From Hirundichthys speculiger (Eukaryota; Chordata; Actinopteri; Beloniformes; Exocoetidae): DNA of 64,000 nucleotides. The notes beneath the pieces were generated by a model. It ran no database searches. It was not told the origin of the DNA and saw only the letters and a list, made by a program, of their open reading frames with translations. Position numbers and translations under genes: made by a program. Of the stretch, positions 38,466-64,000 are shown one piece after another (position 1 is the first letter of the stretch; each line of letters starts with the position of its first letter). The stretch covers positions 1 through 64,000 of the forward strand of contig JAGFBZ010002311.1 of the NCBI GenBank assembly GCA_018398805.1. Reading direction: 5' to 3'.

Positions 38466-40677
38466 ATCCACGAAGAAACGCAGCATGGGTTAACTCGGCT
38501 GCTTCTGCTCCAACATCTGGGTCACGTGCTGATGTTTTAGATATAAGTCTTCCAGTAAACTGTCTGAAAAATTCAATTTTAGGTTTTATGTTTTGCCAGT
38601 CTGTTTTTATTCAACCCATTCTTCAGCCAAGCATTTGTTGAACTTGTCCTCTCATTTTCTAATCAGTGCAAGCTGACTGAGGTTAGAAACTTTTCTCCTT
38701 ACATTCGCAGCTAGCGTTAGGACTGATCGTATCTGGGATAGGAGAGAACTAAGTACCACCAACCTAAAGAATACATAATATGAAAAAAAAAATTTTATTT
38801 GAGAGCATTTATTTGGGTGTCTGAAGTTACTGTCAAATCAAAGGTTCATAAAATAACATAACCTTGTAACTCAAGACTTCATCTTCATCTCCACCCAGTT
38901 TCACATGGTCTTTAATTTGGTGTCAGAAGTGGGGAGCACAAAACTAACACATTTCAATAGGGGTACACCCCTGAAGGAAGACGATGGGGGACACCTAAGT
39001 GACTCATCCCACCCCCTAAAACCAGCTCATATGAAGAGAGATGGTGCAGACATGGCTGAAAATGAAGCCTTCATACTCTATCTCAGTTTACAATAGCAGA
39101 CTTGAAGTTGGAGGACAAACCTGGAATAAGGTACTTCCTGAACGGGGTAGGAGTGGGGTCCCTAGCCCCAACCCCCCCTTAAGCTTGCTACTATGAAAGA
39201 TAATTATGAATTCATAACTGGGGAAAAATGAGCTGTTCTGTAGTCGTGTGGTATTAATATAAAAGCCTTATTTCATTAACGCATCTCCTTTAAAACATGG
39301 TCCCTCAAAGCTAAATTGTCCAGAATATTTAGCACATACGTGCATCACCAAACAATGGGTTTCCTCACCTGGAGTGCAGTGCCAGGTCTTTGCTCAAATC
39401 CCCAGCTATTGTTCAAGAGTCATTCTGCTTTTTGGCTTCAACGAGTGAAGAGTAGCTCCATCAGGACATTACACAATCCTGAGGAATATTTCACTTCTGC
39501 ACCTTCAAAAACATCTGGACTCCTGTCATAAGAAGTCGCTCCGTCTCCTTTTGAACTGTGAAGCATGATCTAATTACTTTTGCTGGATTTGACCGAGTCC
39601 AAAGATTCAATGTTTTTTTATGCACTGTAGAATTAATCTGCTTTTATGAGATCACTAATAAATAATTATGACTGAGTGCCACTGGAAGGCATGCAGGCCA
39701 ACACAAAGCCTCTGTTTACTGAGGATGTGCCACAATTCAGGTAATGAACTGCTCACATTATTCTGGTATACAATGATCCTGTTTTCACCTTCTGCACACA
39801 AAACTTTTCACTGATTTGACATTTTAGGATGTTTTTTTTTTTTTTTGGAAAGCCCAGTCTGGTCTGTGGTGATGTGCACCTCGTGAGGTCAAACTGTAAT
39901 AACTAGATGCCTCCTGCACATCTTCGTTAGAAGGACTTCATTTTCATCCACAGACATTCAAACCACATTTGTTAGACTGAATCAACTTCAGATCCACTTA
40001 ACTGATGAAGAAATGATAAAATCTACTTAACTGATGAAGAAATGATAGAGAAACAGCCCACACTCGTCTAATCAAACACTTCCTGAATCAACTGTAGGAT
40101 AGATTTTAAAGAACACACATTTCTAAACTTACTCAATTTGATTGTGAATATCCTTCAAAACTGAGCATGAACTTTATGTTATGTGTAATGATGGCCACTA
40201 GTTTCACTAAACGCCACAAAACTTGCGATCAGTGTTAAAATGCTGTGTACATGGGCCGGTTGTTTAACTCTTGCTCCTGAGCAGCTCCAACATGTCAAGA
40301 AGCAAATGAAGCCGATGACATTTACACAGTATTTGATCAAGTAAAATTATTGTCTCTTACTTATGATGACAGATATATTTGACGTCTGCATCAGAACATC
40401 AAACACTTCTTATAAAGAAAATCCAACATTTAAGAAACTTTTTAATAACAGCTGAATATTTACAATAAACCTATCCGGATATGAACCGACAGTGAAAAAA
40501 AACATTCCATCAAACATGTCTGTTACTGCAAACTGAAGATTTTTAGTCATATCCTGCAGAAATGTATTTGTAGTGGAAGCATGGAGAAAAGGAGGTAGTC
40601 TAAACCTTCTGCACTTGTCTTTCATGAAATGTCACCGTAGAGTCTTCAGTCAACATTAAAAAGACATTTGTGTTATA
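38466..40677. other. Convergent intergenic region between chadl and l3mbtl2
   Basis: AATAAA overlaps the chadl stop (38461-38466), and further A/T-rich polyadenylation-like hexamers occur near 39657. No gene was recognised. A TTGGTGTCAGAAGTGGGG motif at about 38918-38935 resembles an LTR-retrotransposon primer-binding site but has no LTR or gag around it. A short direct repeat containing TAACTGATGAAGAAATGAT occurs twice (about 39999-40017 and 40029-40047). Confidence 0.5.
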
Positions 40678-55229
<14,552 letters not shown>

Positions 55230-55230
55230 C

Positions 55231-56637
55231 CTAGCAAGAAGACCAACATTCCTCCAGACTTAATGCGTGGCGTGCATTTAGTTGGTCCTTTGGTGTTTTG
55301 AGATGAAAGCTGTCTTTCTGTGAATTTAACCAAAAAAGGAGATACAGACGTTTCTGTTGGTGACAACAATCCTGTCTCGAGATATTAAACACGAGAGAAC
55401 TGAAAGGAGAGGCTGGGCAATTCCTGATATACCAGAGCCATTTTATGGTTCATTATTATTGTTTATATTCAAGTTTGATTTTAGTTGGTCCACGAATCCC
55501 TCAGACGAGAAAAACGTAATAAAATCACGTATACAACGTGCTAATATTCGTTTTTCAGCAAGAAATAAAAACGTATTCTAAAAAGATTACAGAACGGGTT
55601 AAGTTGGTGAACACAGACTAGCATATCTAAATAATAAATAAATAAAGAACAGTTTAAAATTTACTCTAACTCTTATATTAATCTTACATGATCATAAACG
55701 TGCTGATCAAAACATAAACAAATGTCACGAGCTAAACGCTAACAGAGCTGACAGCGAATTTGTCCAATTATGAAACAGCAATTTACACGTTACTAATTTG
55801 AACAATTACTTACTAAGTGTAAGAACGACAAGGCACTTCGTTTGACCCCCTTTTTCACAATTAAAACTATTAAAATGTGAGTTTTTGTTAACTAGCCACA
55901 GCGCATCTGTACAGTAATGGGTAACTGTCACTGACGTCATCAACGAACTCTTCTTCGTCAATAACTGATGCATCACATTGCTGCGTTACCGCCACCTATT
56001 GGTTTGAATTGTTTCTTCTTGTAAGCCGCCGTCGACCACTTTTCTTTTCTGCTTCTCAGTGATCTTGAATCTGCTATGTCGATGTTAATTACCAAATCAA
56101 TGAGATTACTTATTTCTGAATGTTTGCAGTATTTTTTTCAGTGATCGAAATTAGCTTCCTCCACAAAGTGGCTGGACTCTCCCTGAGAGTTGGGATGAGA
56201 AGGTTCAGTCATCTGAGGAGAGACTAGATACATTAATACAAAAAACTTATACTTTAGTACACTTTTTAGATATTTCTGCCACAAAGTAATAATACTTAGG
56301 ATATCTTGCTCCAAGTACATTATAAGGTCAGGTCATTAACACATGCTTAACATCTTATGCATTTATTAATATAATATAATGATGGAGTTTAACACTTTAC
56401 AGTATATAGCATGTGTATTGAATTGCATTATCTTTATGTACCTTAAAATCATACACAAAAATGGAAAAAACTTTTGACTTGACTTGATTGGCAAAATTCC
56501 CTGACACCACCATGCAAGACGTGAGACAAATCAGAAGAAAGAAATGCAACAACACAAGCTACGCCAAGCAAGTAAATGAAAAGAAGTCATAAAGTATAAG
56601 TAAGTATACAATAATAAACCAAAACAGGGACTCAAGG
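55231..56637. other. 5' flank of l3mbtl2
   Basis: It contains the likely promoter (CRE at 55932-55939) and AT-rich sequence. No coding exon was recognised. A possible acceptor (TTGCTAG) ends at 55231, so a leader exon further upstream is possible. Confidence 0.4.
55932..55939. promoter_or_regulatory. Perfect cAMP-response element upstream of l3mbtl2
   Basis: TGACGTCA lies about 700 bases upstream of the MPHHC start codon, close to where a promoter with a short leader would sit. The same octamer occurs in the rangap1 promoter. Binding is not shown. Confidence 0.45.
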
Positions 56638-56763
56638 GCTGCCCCAGTGGCGCAATGGTTGGGCCAGGTGGTCCATATACAGATGCTATTGTCCTCGTGC
56701 AGCAGGTCAAAGGTTCAACAGGTGTCTTCCTCATTCTGTCTCTCTCCACTGTGAATAAAGGTG
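56638..56763 (+). mobile_element. tRNA-derived SINE
   Basis: The A-box region AGTGGCGCAATGGTTGGGCC is followed by CCATATACAGATGCTATTGT and a degenerate box B (AAAGGTTCAACAGG). A CTGTCTCTCTCCACTGTGAA tail ends in AATAAAGG. This matches a known teleost tRNA-SINE layout. It is inactive by age; there is no poly-A tail. Confidence 0.7.
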
Positions 56764-56919
56764 ACTAGTGACCAAAAATAGGTGCTCAAAGTATACAACT
56801 AGTATAATGTCAGTATATTAATAAGCATACAAGAGGGATATACCAAGTACATTGATAGTATATAGATGAATGTACTTATTGTATACTGTTGAAAACTTAA
56901 AATAAACTTTAAGAGTATA

Positions 56920-57452
56920 CAGTCATGGCCAAATGTTTGGAGAGGCAGTTTGGTGATGAAGAATGCCTTCTCCAGCATGATGGAGCACCTTGCCATTAAG
57001 CAAAAGTCATGACGAAATGGCCGGGGAACAAAACATTAAGATTTTGGGCCCTTGGCCAGGAAACTCCCTGGATCTTAATCCCATTGAGAACTTGTGGTCA
57101 ATCCTCAGGAGGCGGGTGGACAATCAAAAAGCCACTAATTCTGACAAACTCCAAGCATTGATTATGCAAGAATGGACTGTCATCAGTCAGGATTTGGTCC
57201 AGAAGTTTATTAACAGCATGCCCAGGGAGAACTGCAGAGGTCTTTGAAAAAGAAGGGTCAGCACTGCAAATATTGACTTTTTGCATGAATTATGTGTAAT
57301 TCTCAATAAAAAGCTTTTGAAACTGATGAAATGCTTCTAATTGTATTTCATTATAACATAGAAACACCTGACAAAAACATGGAAACTATAAAGCAGCAGA
57401 CTTTGTGAAAATGTAATATTTGTGTCATTCTCAAAACTTTTGAACATGACTA
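56920..57452 (+). mobile_element. Internally deleted Tc1-like transposon
   Basis: The left end CAGTCATGGCCAAATGTTTGG and right end CTCAAAACTTTTGAACATGAC are degenerate inverted copies with TA at the left border. Between them the plus strand encodes only the C-terminal part of a Tc1 transposase: LLQHDGAPCH, then a stop, then GPWPGNSLDLNPIENLW with the last acidic catalytic residue (E) of the DDE triad. The N-terminal DNA-binding half is gone, so it cannot move on its own. Confidence 0.85.
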
Positions 57453-57892
57453 TACTATTATAAACGTGAAATGTTCCAATTTAGTCCAAAAAGTATTACA
57501 TTTGTATACTTCCCAGTACACTAAAAGTACATGGTCTGTAGTATACTTGCTATACTTATACTTATACTTAAGCATACTTTAAAAAAAAAAAAAATGTACT
57601 TAAGTATACTACTTTTTGCTAAGGGATACCAGCTGCACAGTGGCTTAGAGGAAATGGCTCCAGAGAGTCATTAACATGGCCCAGAAGATCACTGACTGAT
57701 TTTTTTTTTTTTATCTTATCCTCTCTTTTTTTAATGATATTGAATGATGCATTGACCGGATGGCATTTTAATTTCATTATACATATTACGATCACATTCA
57801 AAATATTCTGTTCTATTCAATCCACTGCACTACTAGCACGATTACAAACATTTCTCCTTTGTAAACAGTTAATTTTTGGACAAAGCAGGCAG

Positions 57893-58734
57893 CACTGTGA
57901 GAATCATCTTCTTTTTCTCCAGTGCATTTAACACCATCCAGCCTCCTTCACTATGACAGAAAACCCCAGAAGACACAGGTGGATGCTTCCACAATCATCC
58001 TAGATTTCTGACTACCAGAAAAACAGACCACAGTTTGTGAAGACTGAATGGATGTGTGTCTGACCAGATGGTCAGCAGGACTGGAGCACCACAGGGGACT
58101 GTACTCTCACCGTTCCTCTTCACTCTGTACACCTCAGACTTCTAGTACCAGTCAGAGTCCTGTCACCTGCAGAAATACTCAGTTGTGGGGTGAATCAGTA
58201 GTGGACAAGAGATTGAGGACAGAGAACTGGTGGACAGTTTTGTGGTGTGGTGTGGGAATAATCATGTCATCTTAAATGTGAATAAGGAGATGATTGTAGC
58301 TTTCAGGAGGACTGGGAATAAGTCAACCAGCATTTCCATCATGGGAGAAGAATTAGAGGTGGTGGAGGACTATAAATACCTCAGTGTTCACCTGGACAAC
58401 AGACTGGACTGGAGACACAACACTGATGCTGTTTAGAAGAAGGGACAGTGGAGACTTTACTTCTGGAGGAAGCTTAGGTCCTTTAGTGTTTGCCGCAGGA
58501 TGTTGTTGCATATTTTCTGTAATCTGTTGTGGAGAGTTCGGTCCCCTCTACCGTCATCTGTTGGGGTAGCAGCATCAGAGCCAGTGACTTAAAGAAACTG
58601 AACAAACTGATAAAGAAGGCTGGCTTTGTTCTGGAGCCTCTAGAACTGATTCTGAAAAAATAAATGAAGAATATCATGGACAATCCCAGAGCACCATCTA
58701 AACAACACAGTGATTCAGCAACAGACTGTCTCCA
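57893..58734 (+). mobile_element. Rex1-like LINE, left part, interrupted
   Basis: Frame-hopping translation gives reverse-transcriptase landmarks: FSSAFNTIQP, APQGTVLSPFLFTLYTSDF, NVNKEMIVAFRRTGNKS and VEDYKYLSVHLDNRLDW, then a C-terminal region. Several stops break it. It is cut at 58734 by a second LINE and resumes at 59958. Confidence 0.8.
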
Positions 58735-59957
58735 ATTCAATTCAATTCAATTGTATTTGTATAGCCTCTCTTACAATGTCAATTGTCTCTAGGCGCTTTA
58801 CAGAGACCCAGAGCATAACCCCCGAGCCAAAATCATTAACTAAGAATATAATATTGAGACCTAAACAAGGATAATGGCAGGTTAAAAAAAAACTCCCACA
58901 GGAGGAGAAAAAAACCTTTAAGCCAAACAGTGGCAAGGAAAAACTCCACTTTAAGAGGAAGAAACCTTGAGTAGGACCTGGCTCATATGGGGGGACCTTC
59001 CTGCTGAAGGCCAGGGTAAAGAAAGAAAAGAGGGGAGACAGGACAGAGAGAGGATGTAGGAGAGAGAGAGGAGAGCACATAAATGACTAAATAAAATATA
59101 AACAGATGCAGGTAGCAGCACTGAGATGTGATGGTCAGAGGACTAGGTCGCCAGTCACCACGCCAGCCAGCATCCTGAACACATCTACACACACAGGTGG
59201 AGGTAAATGCCGGGATGAACAGAGGATGGAACTGCAAGTCAGCATGAAACTCAGGAAACTCTGGCCTGCAAACATACAGAAAGACAAGAGAAAAAGAGGG
59301 GGGCAAAACAGCACAACAAAACTACAGGAAAGAAAATAAAATGGAGCACAGTTACAGTGACAGGGTGCTCCTAATTAATTGTGGAATGAACTGGAGGAGG
59401 AAAAAGGGAGGAGGAAAAGGAAGGAAAGGGAGAAGAGCAGTGGAGACACATAACAGTGGAGATGCTCAGCAGATCATGTTGGCGTCCCCCTGCAGCGTAG
59501 GCCTATAGCAGCATAGCTATGACGAAGCTGTGATTAAGACGAGCCTACTCTAGTCTTAGTTCCTACAACTATAGCTATGACTATTAGCCCTTACACACTG
59601 TTATGTAGACTAACTGTAGGCTTTACTAAACAGAAATGTTTTCAATTTAGTTTTAAAATTGGAGGTGGTATCAGCCTCCTTAAACCAAATTGGTAGCTGG
59701 TTCCATAATAATGGTGCCTGGTAGCAGAAAACCCGTCCTCCAAATTTACTTTTAGATATTCTAGGATCGACAAGTAATCCTGCAGTCTGAGAGCGGAGAG
59801 CTCTATTAGGAACATAACGTGCTATTAAGTCTTGTAAATAGCAAGTAGCTAGGCCATTAAGGGCCTTATATGTGAGAAGCAGAATTTTAAACTCAATTCG
59901 AAATTTCACGGGTAGCCAAGTCAGCGGATTTTTCAGATCCACCACTACACAGACCAA
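58735..59957 (-). mobile_element. L2-like LINE inserted into the Rex1-like LINE
   Basis: On the minus strand it encodes the C-terminal end of the polyprotein: LPVKFRIEFKILLLTYKALN, RALRSQTAGLLVDPRISKSK and NFKTKLKTFLFSK. A 3' untranslated region follows, ending in a (TTGAAT)n tail at 58735-58752. It is 5' truncated, as is usual for LINE insertions. About 110 codons remain open without a stop. Confidence 0.8.
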
Positions 59958-60075
59958 TACAGGAGATCCTTCCTACCCACAGCAATAACCATCTATGATG
60001 AATCTTTGAAGAGACTTAAATCATGACAGTTACTGCGACAATTTAACTGGGGATGAATAAAGTATTTTTTAACTG
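59958..60075 (+). mobile_element. Rex1-like LINE, right part
   Basis: It resumes GGAGATCCTTCCTACC with the end of the LINE frame (SFLPTAITIYDESLKRLKS) and a stop, then GGGGATGAATAAAGTATTTT and a (TTGAA)n-type tail. With 57893-58734 it reconstitutes one LINE copy split by the insertion. Confidence 0.75.
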
Positions 60076-62131
60076 AAATGTATTGAATTGAAGTGAACTG
60101 AATTATCTGTTCGTTTAATTCCTCCTCCTTCATGTCTTGAACCCTGCTTCTGCTTAGTGCATCTGCATTTCCATTCATTTGCATTGGGAGAGACTGAGTT
60201 TGTCCAAGTCTTCACAAACAAGTGTACCATCGCTGTTACCACAGCCCATCACTCTATTTTCATGCTGAATTCCTTTTTCAAGCAACACTTTCTTGCCAGC
60301 AAGCCGGTGCTTTTGAATTTTCTCACCATATGTCTCCCTGTAACCTCTTACTTCTTTTTAGATAATGCAGCCAGACTTAGATTTACATGGTCAGAATCCA
60401 TTCTGAATCTACAAGCTTCATGGGGATCTTCTCTGGTTGCCATTTGCGCTGCAGACAGACAAACTGAAGTAACATGATGGCCAATCTGTGGTAGACCAGT
60501 GAAATTCAGATACCTACGTTGCAAATCGGCTCAAATTAATCCTAGGCTTAGTTGCTCCATTCATCAGTATTTTGTTTCCATTTTTAGATTATGACAGCTG
60601 TTATTTGTATGTCAGGCTTTATACAATGTTTACAAGTTATTTTTTGTAATAGTGTACTCTAGTGTTGCTCTCATAGGTGTAATCAAACCCTGTACACTTA
60701 TGTCATCTGGACCAGTTATCATACACTTGCGTTACAGATGGTTCCCCTCATGCTAGGAAATATTCTACTCTGAAGTAAGAGCTAAAAAAAGACTATAATG
60801 AAAGCAGTTCAAAGAACTACAATCAGCCCTAGTTCTTGCAGTGCAGAAAGAAAAATGAATCGGAACAACCTCCAATTGTTATAAGATCTTAAGGCCCATC
60901 TTAATGCTCTTGAATAAACACTGCACATTTAACCACATGTCAATGCACACATACATGCATCAGAAAACGACGCAGCTGGATCCAAAGTATATATAAAGGA
61001 GCACCTGTGGAGTGCTGGAAGACCAGTAATTCCTGTGCAGCCCAATGTCACTGGGAAGAAAGAGCAGAATATACTGGATACCTCATTACCACGGCCTGGT
61101 TGTAGTACTCAGACTTATCAGTTTTCTTACTTCTGGAGCTCCACATAAAGCAATAGCCACAAAAGAAACATAACCTTGTTAGAGATACAGGTAAGCCAGA
61201 CAGCTCTTATGTCCAGGGTAACTACAATATAATAAAGAAAATATATGCTCATTTTTTTGTATTTTAAACAAAGGTTGAACTACTGACATGGCAACCCAAG
61301 CAAACTACCACAGGACCCTGATGGCATTACATTTACGGTGTTATCTGTTGATTTGTTGCAAATGTGATATGTCAAATGTCATCAGAGACAGAATACTTGT
61401 CACTATCTGTATGTATGAAGAGGTTTTTAAAAAAAAAAAAGAGAGAAGGAAAGAAAAGCTGAGTACTGGCAAAATCGAGGGTGGTGAAGATAATGTTTTA
61501 ATGCTGCTAATGTCCTGTTGCTAACACCAGCAGTGTGTGAGTGACGACATCCAGACTCGCTGTGAGGACCAGGATCTGTCCTGTTGTCATGCATGACAGT
61601 TTAGGGCTGAACGGTAATTCAATAATTAATATTTACTGCAGTAGAAAGTGTTTCAATAATGATCATATTTTGATATATTTTATTATTATTATATTATGAC
61701 AATGCTCTTTACTGTCCCTTTACTGTCAACACAATCAATCCATAATGTTTACATGAATTCTCCACTTGCCCACAGGTCTATAGCTTGGTAGAAGGTGTTC
61801 ATCCAGTTTTCCTGTTCGCTGTCACAACACAATCCATTACCAATACCCCTCACACTCCATAACCCAGCACACACTACACCCTCACTGTCCTGTCTCTTTA
61901 ATAGTCTTGTCTTTCAATGTTTCACTGCTGGTGTTTTTTAGTCCTCTCTGACGGAATCAGATTTAAGATGTTAATAAAGAAGTTAGAATTTACTGCCAGA
62001 GAGGACTGGTGAAGGACACGTTCACCCCTCACATTCCCACAAAAAAAGTCTGCTACAAGATTAAATTGCATATACATACTAGATGGTGTTGCTAGATGAT
62101 GGCTCTAACCATGAATGTAAATGCAGACAAA

Positions 62132-62139
<8 letters not shown>
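60076..62139. other. Gene-free, repeat-derived DNA
   Basis: A short minus-strand segment (about 60184-60110) reads NGNADALSRSR, reminiscent of the end of the RNase H region in Ty3/gypsy polyproteins. Nothing else of that element was seen. The stretch 61985-62085 is the inverted partner of 31257-31410. The rest is AT-rich with no recognised feature. Confidence 0.4.

Positions 62140-62226
<87 letters not shown>
62129..62226. repeat. Poly-A followed by an (AT)n microsatellite
   Basis: A run of about 20 A is followed by about 38 AT dinucleotides. An open frame translating to alternating YI residues here is a product of the repeat. Confidence 0.95.
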
Positions 62227-62230
<4 letters not shown>

Positions 62231-62305
62231 TATGACAAGGCTAAGAATTTTGCTTGTTTGATGGTAATGTCTCAATTCTTGGTTATAAACTTATATATAT
62301 GTATA

Positions 62306-62672
62306 CAGTCATGGAAGAAATTATTAGACCACCATTTTTTCTTCACTTTCTTGTTCATTTTAATACCTGGTACCACTAAACGTCATCATGTGACTAAAAC
62401 AGACAGAAACAAAACACTGAATGCATAAAAGCAGTGTTTTTGGCAGTACAACGCCATAGCTATTGATGTAAAAACTTAAGTGATTTAGGTTATAATCAAG
62501 AAAACCATGGAAAATGGTAAGATATATCAGCTCTTAAATAAAACTCTTATTAGAAATCTTTGTGGTTATCGTTATGTTTGTCCAAACAAATGTACCTTTA
62601 GTTGTACCAGGCATTAAAATGTACAAGAAACTGAAGAAAACAAGGGTGGTCTAATAATTTTTTCCATGACTG
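62306..62672. mobile_element. Tc1/mariner-type MITE, copy 2
   Basis: Nearly identical over its whole length to 6021-6378, with the same termini and TA on both borders (62304-62305 and 62673-62674). Differences are a handful of substitutions and 1-3 base indels. It is longer by nine bases. Confidence 0.85.
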
Positions 62673-64000
62673 TATATGGTAAACACTGATTTATTTATTT
62701 AAACTATTTTTCTAAATCTAAAATATTTATCTTATTATCTTATATTATCTGACGAGGTTTTATGGATTTGGCATTTTCCATTTTCAGAGGTTTGTGGGTA
62801 CATTTATGCTTTCTTGGCAGTTTCTCTGTGGTTTTCATATTATTCATATTGATACTGGAATTCTATCATGTTGACCAAACTGAACAAATATATTGTGATC
62901 TAGATTTTGCCCATATCACCTAGTCCTACCACAGTATCGTAAATCACATCTTAAAGATTTTAACCCGAGTAGGAAGATGCTGAATGAGATTTATTTTTGA
63001 GAAATATAAACATACTTCCCTGTAATCAGTTTACTAGCGATGTATTTATTTGTTCACAAAGTAAACCAGACTGAACTGCATTTCTATGGATCTGTAGCTT
63101 TTGTTTGATTTTTTTTTTTTTTCAGTTTTTGGATTGTTATATCTTACTATATTTTCTGTTTTATTTTGAAAGTATTTTTCCCATGCACATTTTCGTTGGT
63201 TTTCTCTTCTGTGATCACCTACTCCACGCCTTTTTTTTATAGTGCTGTTGGTTTCCCTGCTCCTCTTTTCCCACCACATACCTGTTTACCATTAGTCAAC
63301 ACCTCCCTCTGTATATATTCCTTGGTTTTCTTTGTTCTCGAGCAAAACCTCCAAGTCATTCCTGTTTCTTCTGTTCTCTCCCTTGTATTGATTTTTTTCC
63401 CCCCTTAAACTTTATTTTTTCTGTCCTGCCATGCTCTAGATTTCTTCCTTTCACTTTTGTTTCGGTTTTATTAAAGACTTCTCAGTACTTTATAATGAAC
63501 TACCTTAGAGCCATACATTGCAGTTTATAGATTCACAAAAGTTAGAAAAATTGTGGGAGAATTTTCCATTAGGAACAGCTTCTGAATTATTATTGTATGT
63601 TGGTGGTGTGAGACTGCCGGGTGCTCCACTGGGTCATCTTCACTCTCAAAGGAGACATACCGGTATGCAGTTTTATGACAAGCTGATGCAGTTTCTTTAG
63701 GTATTTATGACATTTCTGTTACATGCAATACCACAATGAGACACAACAAAAAGAGCATTTTCAGCTATGTCTTTACACCTCTGTTCAACACAGTTGGTTT
63801 TAGAGGTGGAGTCAACAACTGAACTTTGATCTCCTCCTCCTCCCCTCTTTTGTCATTGCTTCAAACATCAAAATATACTCTCTTAATCGAAGAAAAATGT
63901 ACTTTTGTCATAATGTGTCTCCTCTAAAACATGCTCATGAGACCACAGTCCCAGTTTTTCACCTGCAGAGACCAAACTCGTTTCTGCTGATAGTTGGTAT
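62673..64000. other. AT-rich intergenic DNA at the right edge
   Basis: No gene, RNA or recognisable mobile element was seen on either strand. It contains T-runs and short spurious frames only. Confidence 0.4.

Noticed and set aside
62096..62428. 110-codon plus-strand open frame
   Set aside because: It is generated by poly-A, the AT microsatellite (alternating YI residues) and the MITE end.

Overview
This is a teleost fish nuclear genome window. The genes are split by GT-AG introns. The intergenic and intronic DNA is AT-rich and full of fish-type repeats: Tc1-like elements, hAT and TTAA-flanked MITEs, L2/CR1/Rex1-like and RTE-like LINE pieces, and tRNA-derived SINEs. No prokaryotic, organellar or tRNA/rRNA genes were recognised.

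Four protein genes were identified by splicing exons by eye and checking the phase of every junction. They are zc3h7b (minus, about 5.1-17.2 kb, its 3' end running off the left edge), rangap1 (plus, 20.3-29.8 kb), chadl (plus, about 30-38.5 kb) and l3mbtl2 (minus, 40.7-56 kb). From memory, the same block (ZC3H7B-RANGAP1-CHADL-L3MBTL2) lies on human chromosome 22q13, so the gene identities rest on both sequence and synteny. zc3h7b and rangap1 are divergent; chadl and l3mbtl2 are convergent. The genes share no obvious pathway: an RNA-binding CCCH protein, the Ran GTPase activator, a secreted leucine-rich-repeat matrix protein, and a Polycomb PRC1.6 chromatin reader.

Layout: 1-5.1 kb is AT-rich non-coding DNA with a possible conserved non-coding block near 3.6 kb. 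5.1-17.2 kb is zc3h7b, with a degraded LINE filling one intron. 17.2-20.3 kb is the divergent intergenic region. 20.3-29.8 kb is rangap1, ending in a 12-bp minisatellite that contains its stop codon. 30-38.5 kb is chadl. 38.5-40.7 kb is the convergent intergenic gap. 40.7-56 kb is l3mbtl2. 56-64 kb is gene-free and built largely of nested mobile elements.

The most interesting locus is l3mbtl2. Two separate THAP-domain exons can be spliced in phase onto the MBT-repeat gene as alternative N-termini. The gene also carries at least four single-base frame disruptions that are absent from its three neighbours. This is either recent decay or local assembly error; both readings are kept open.
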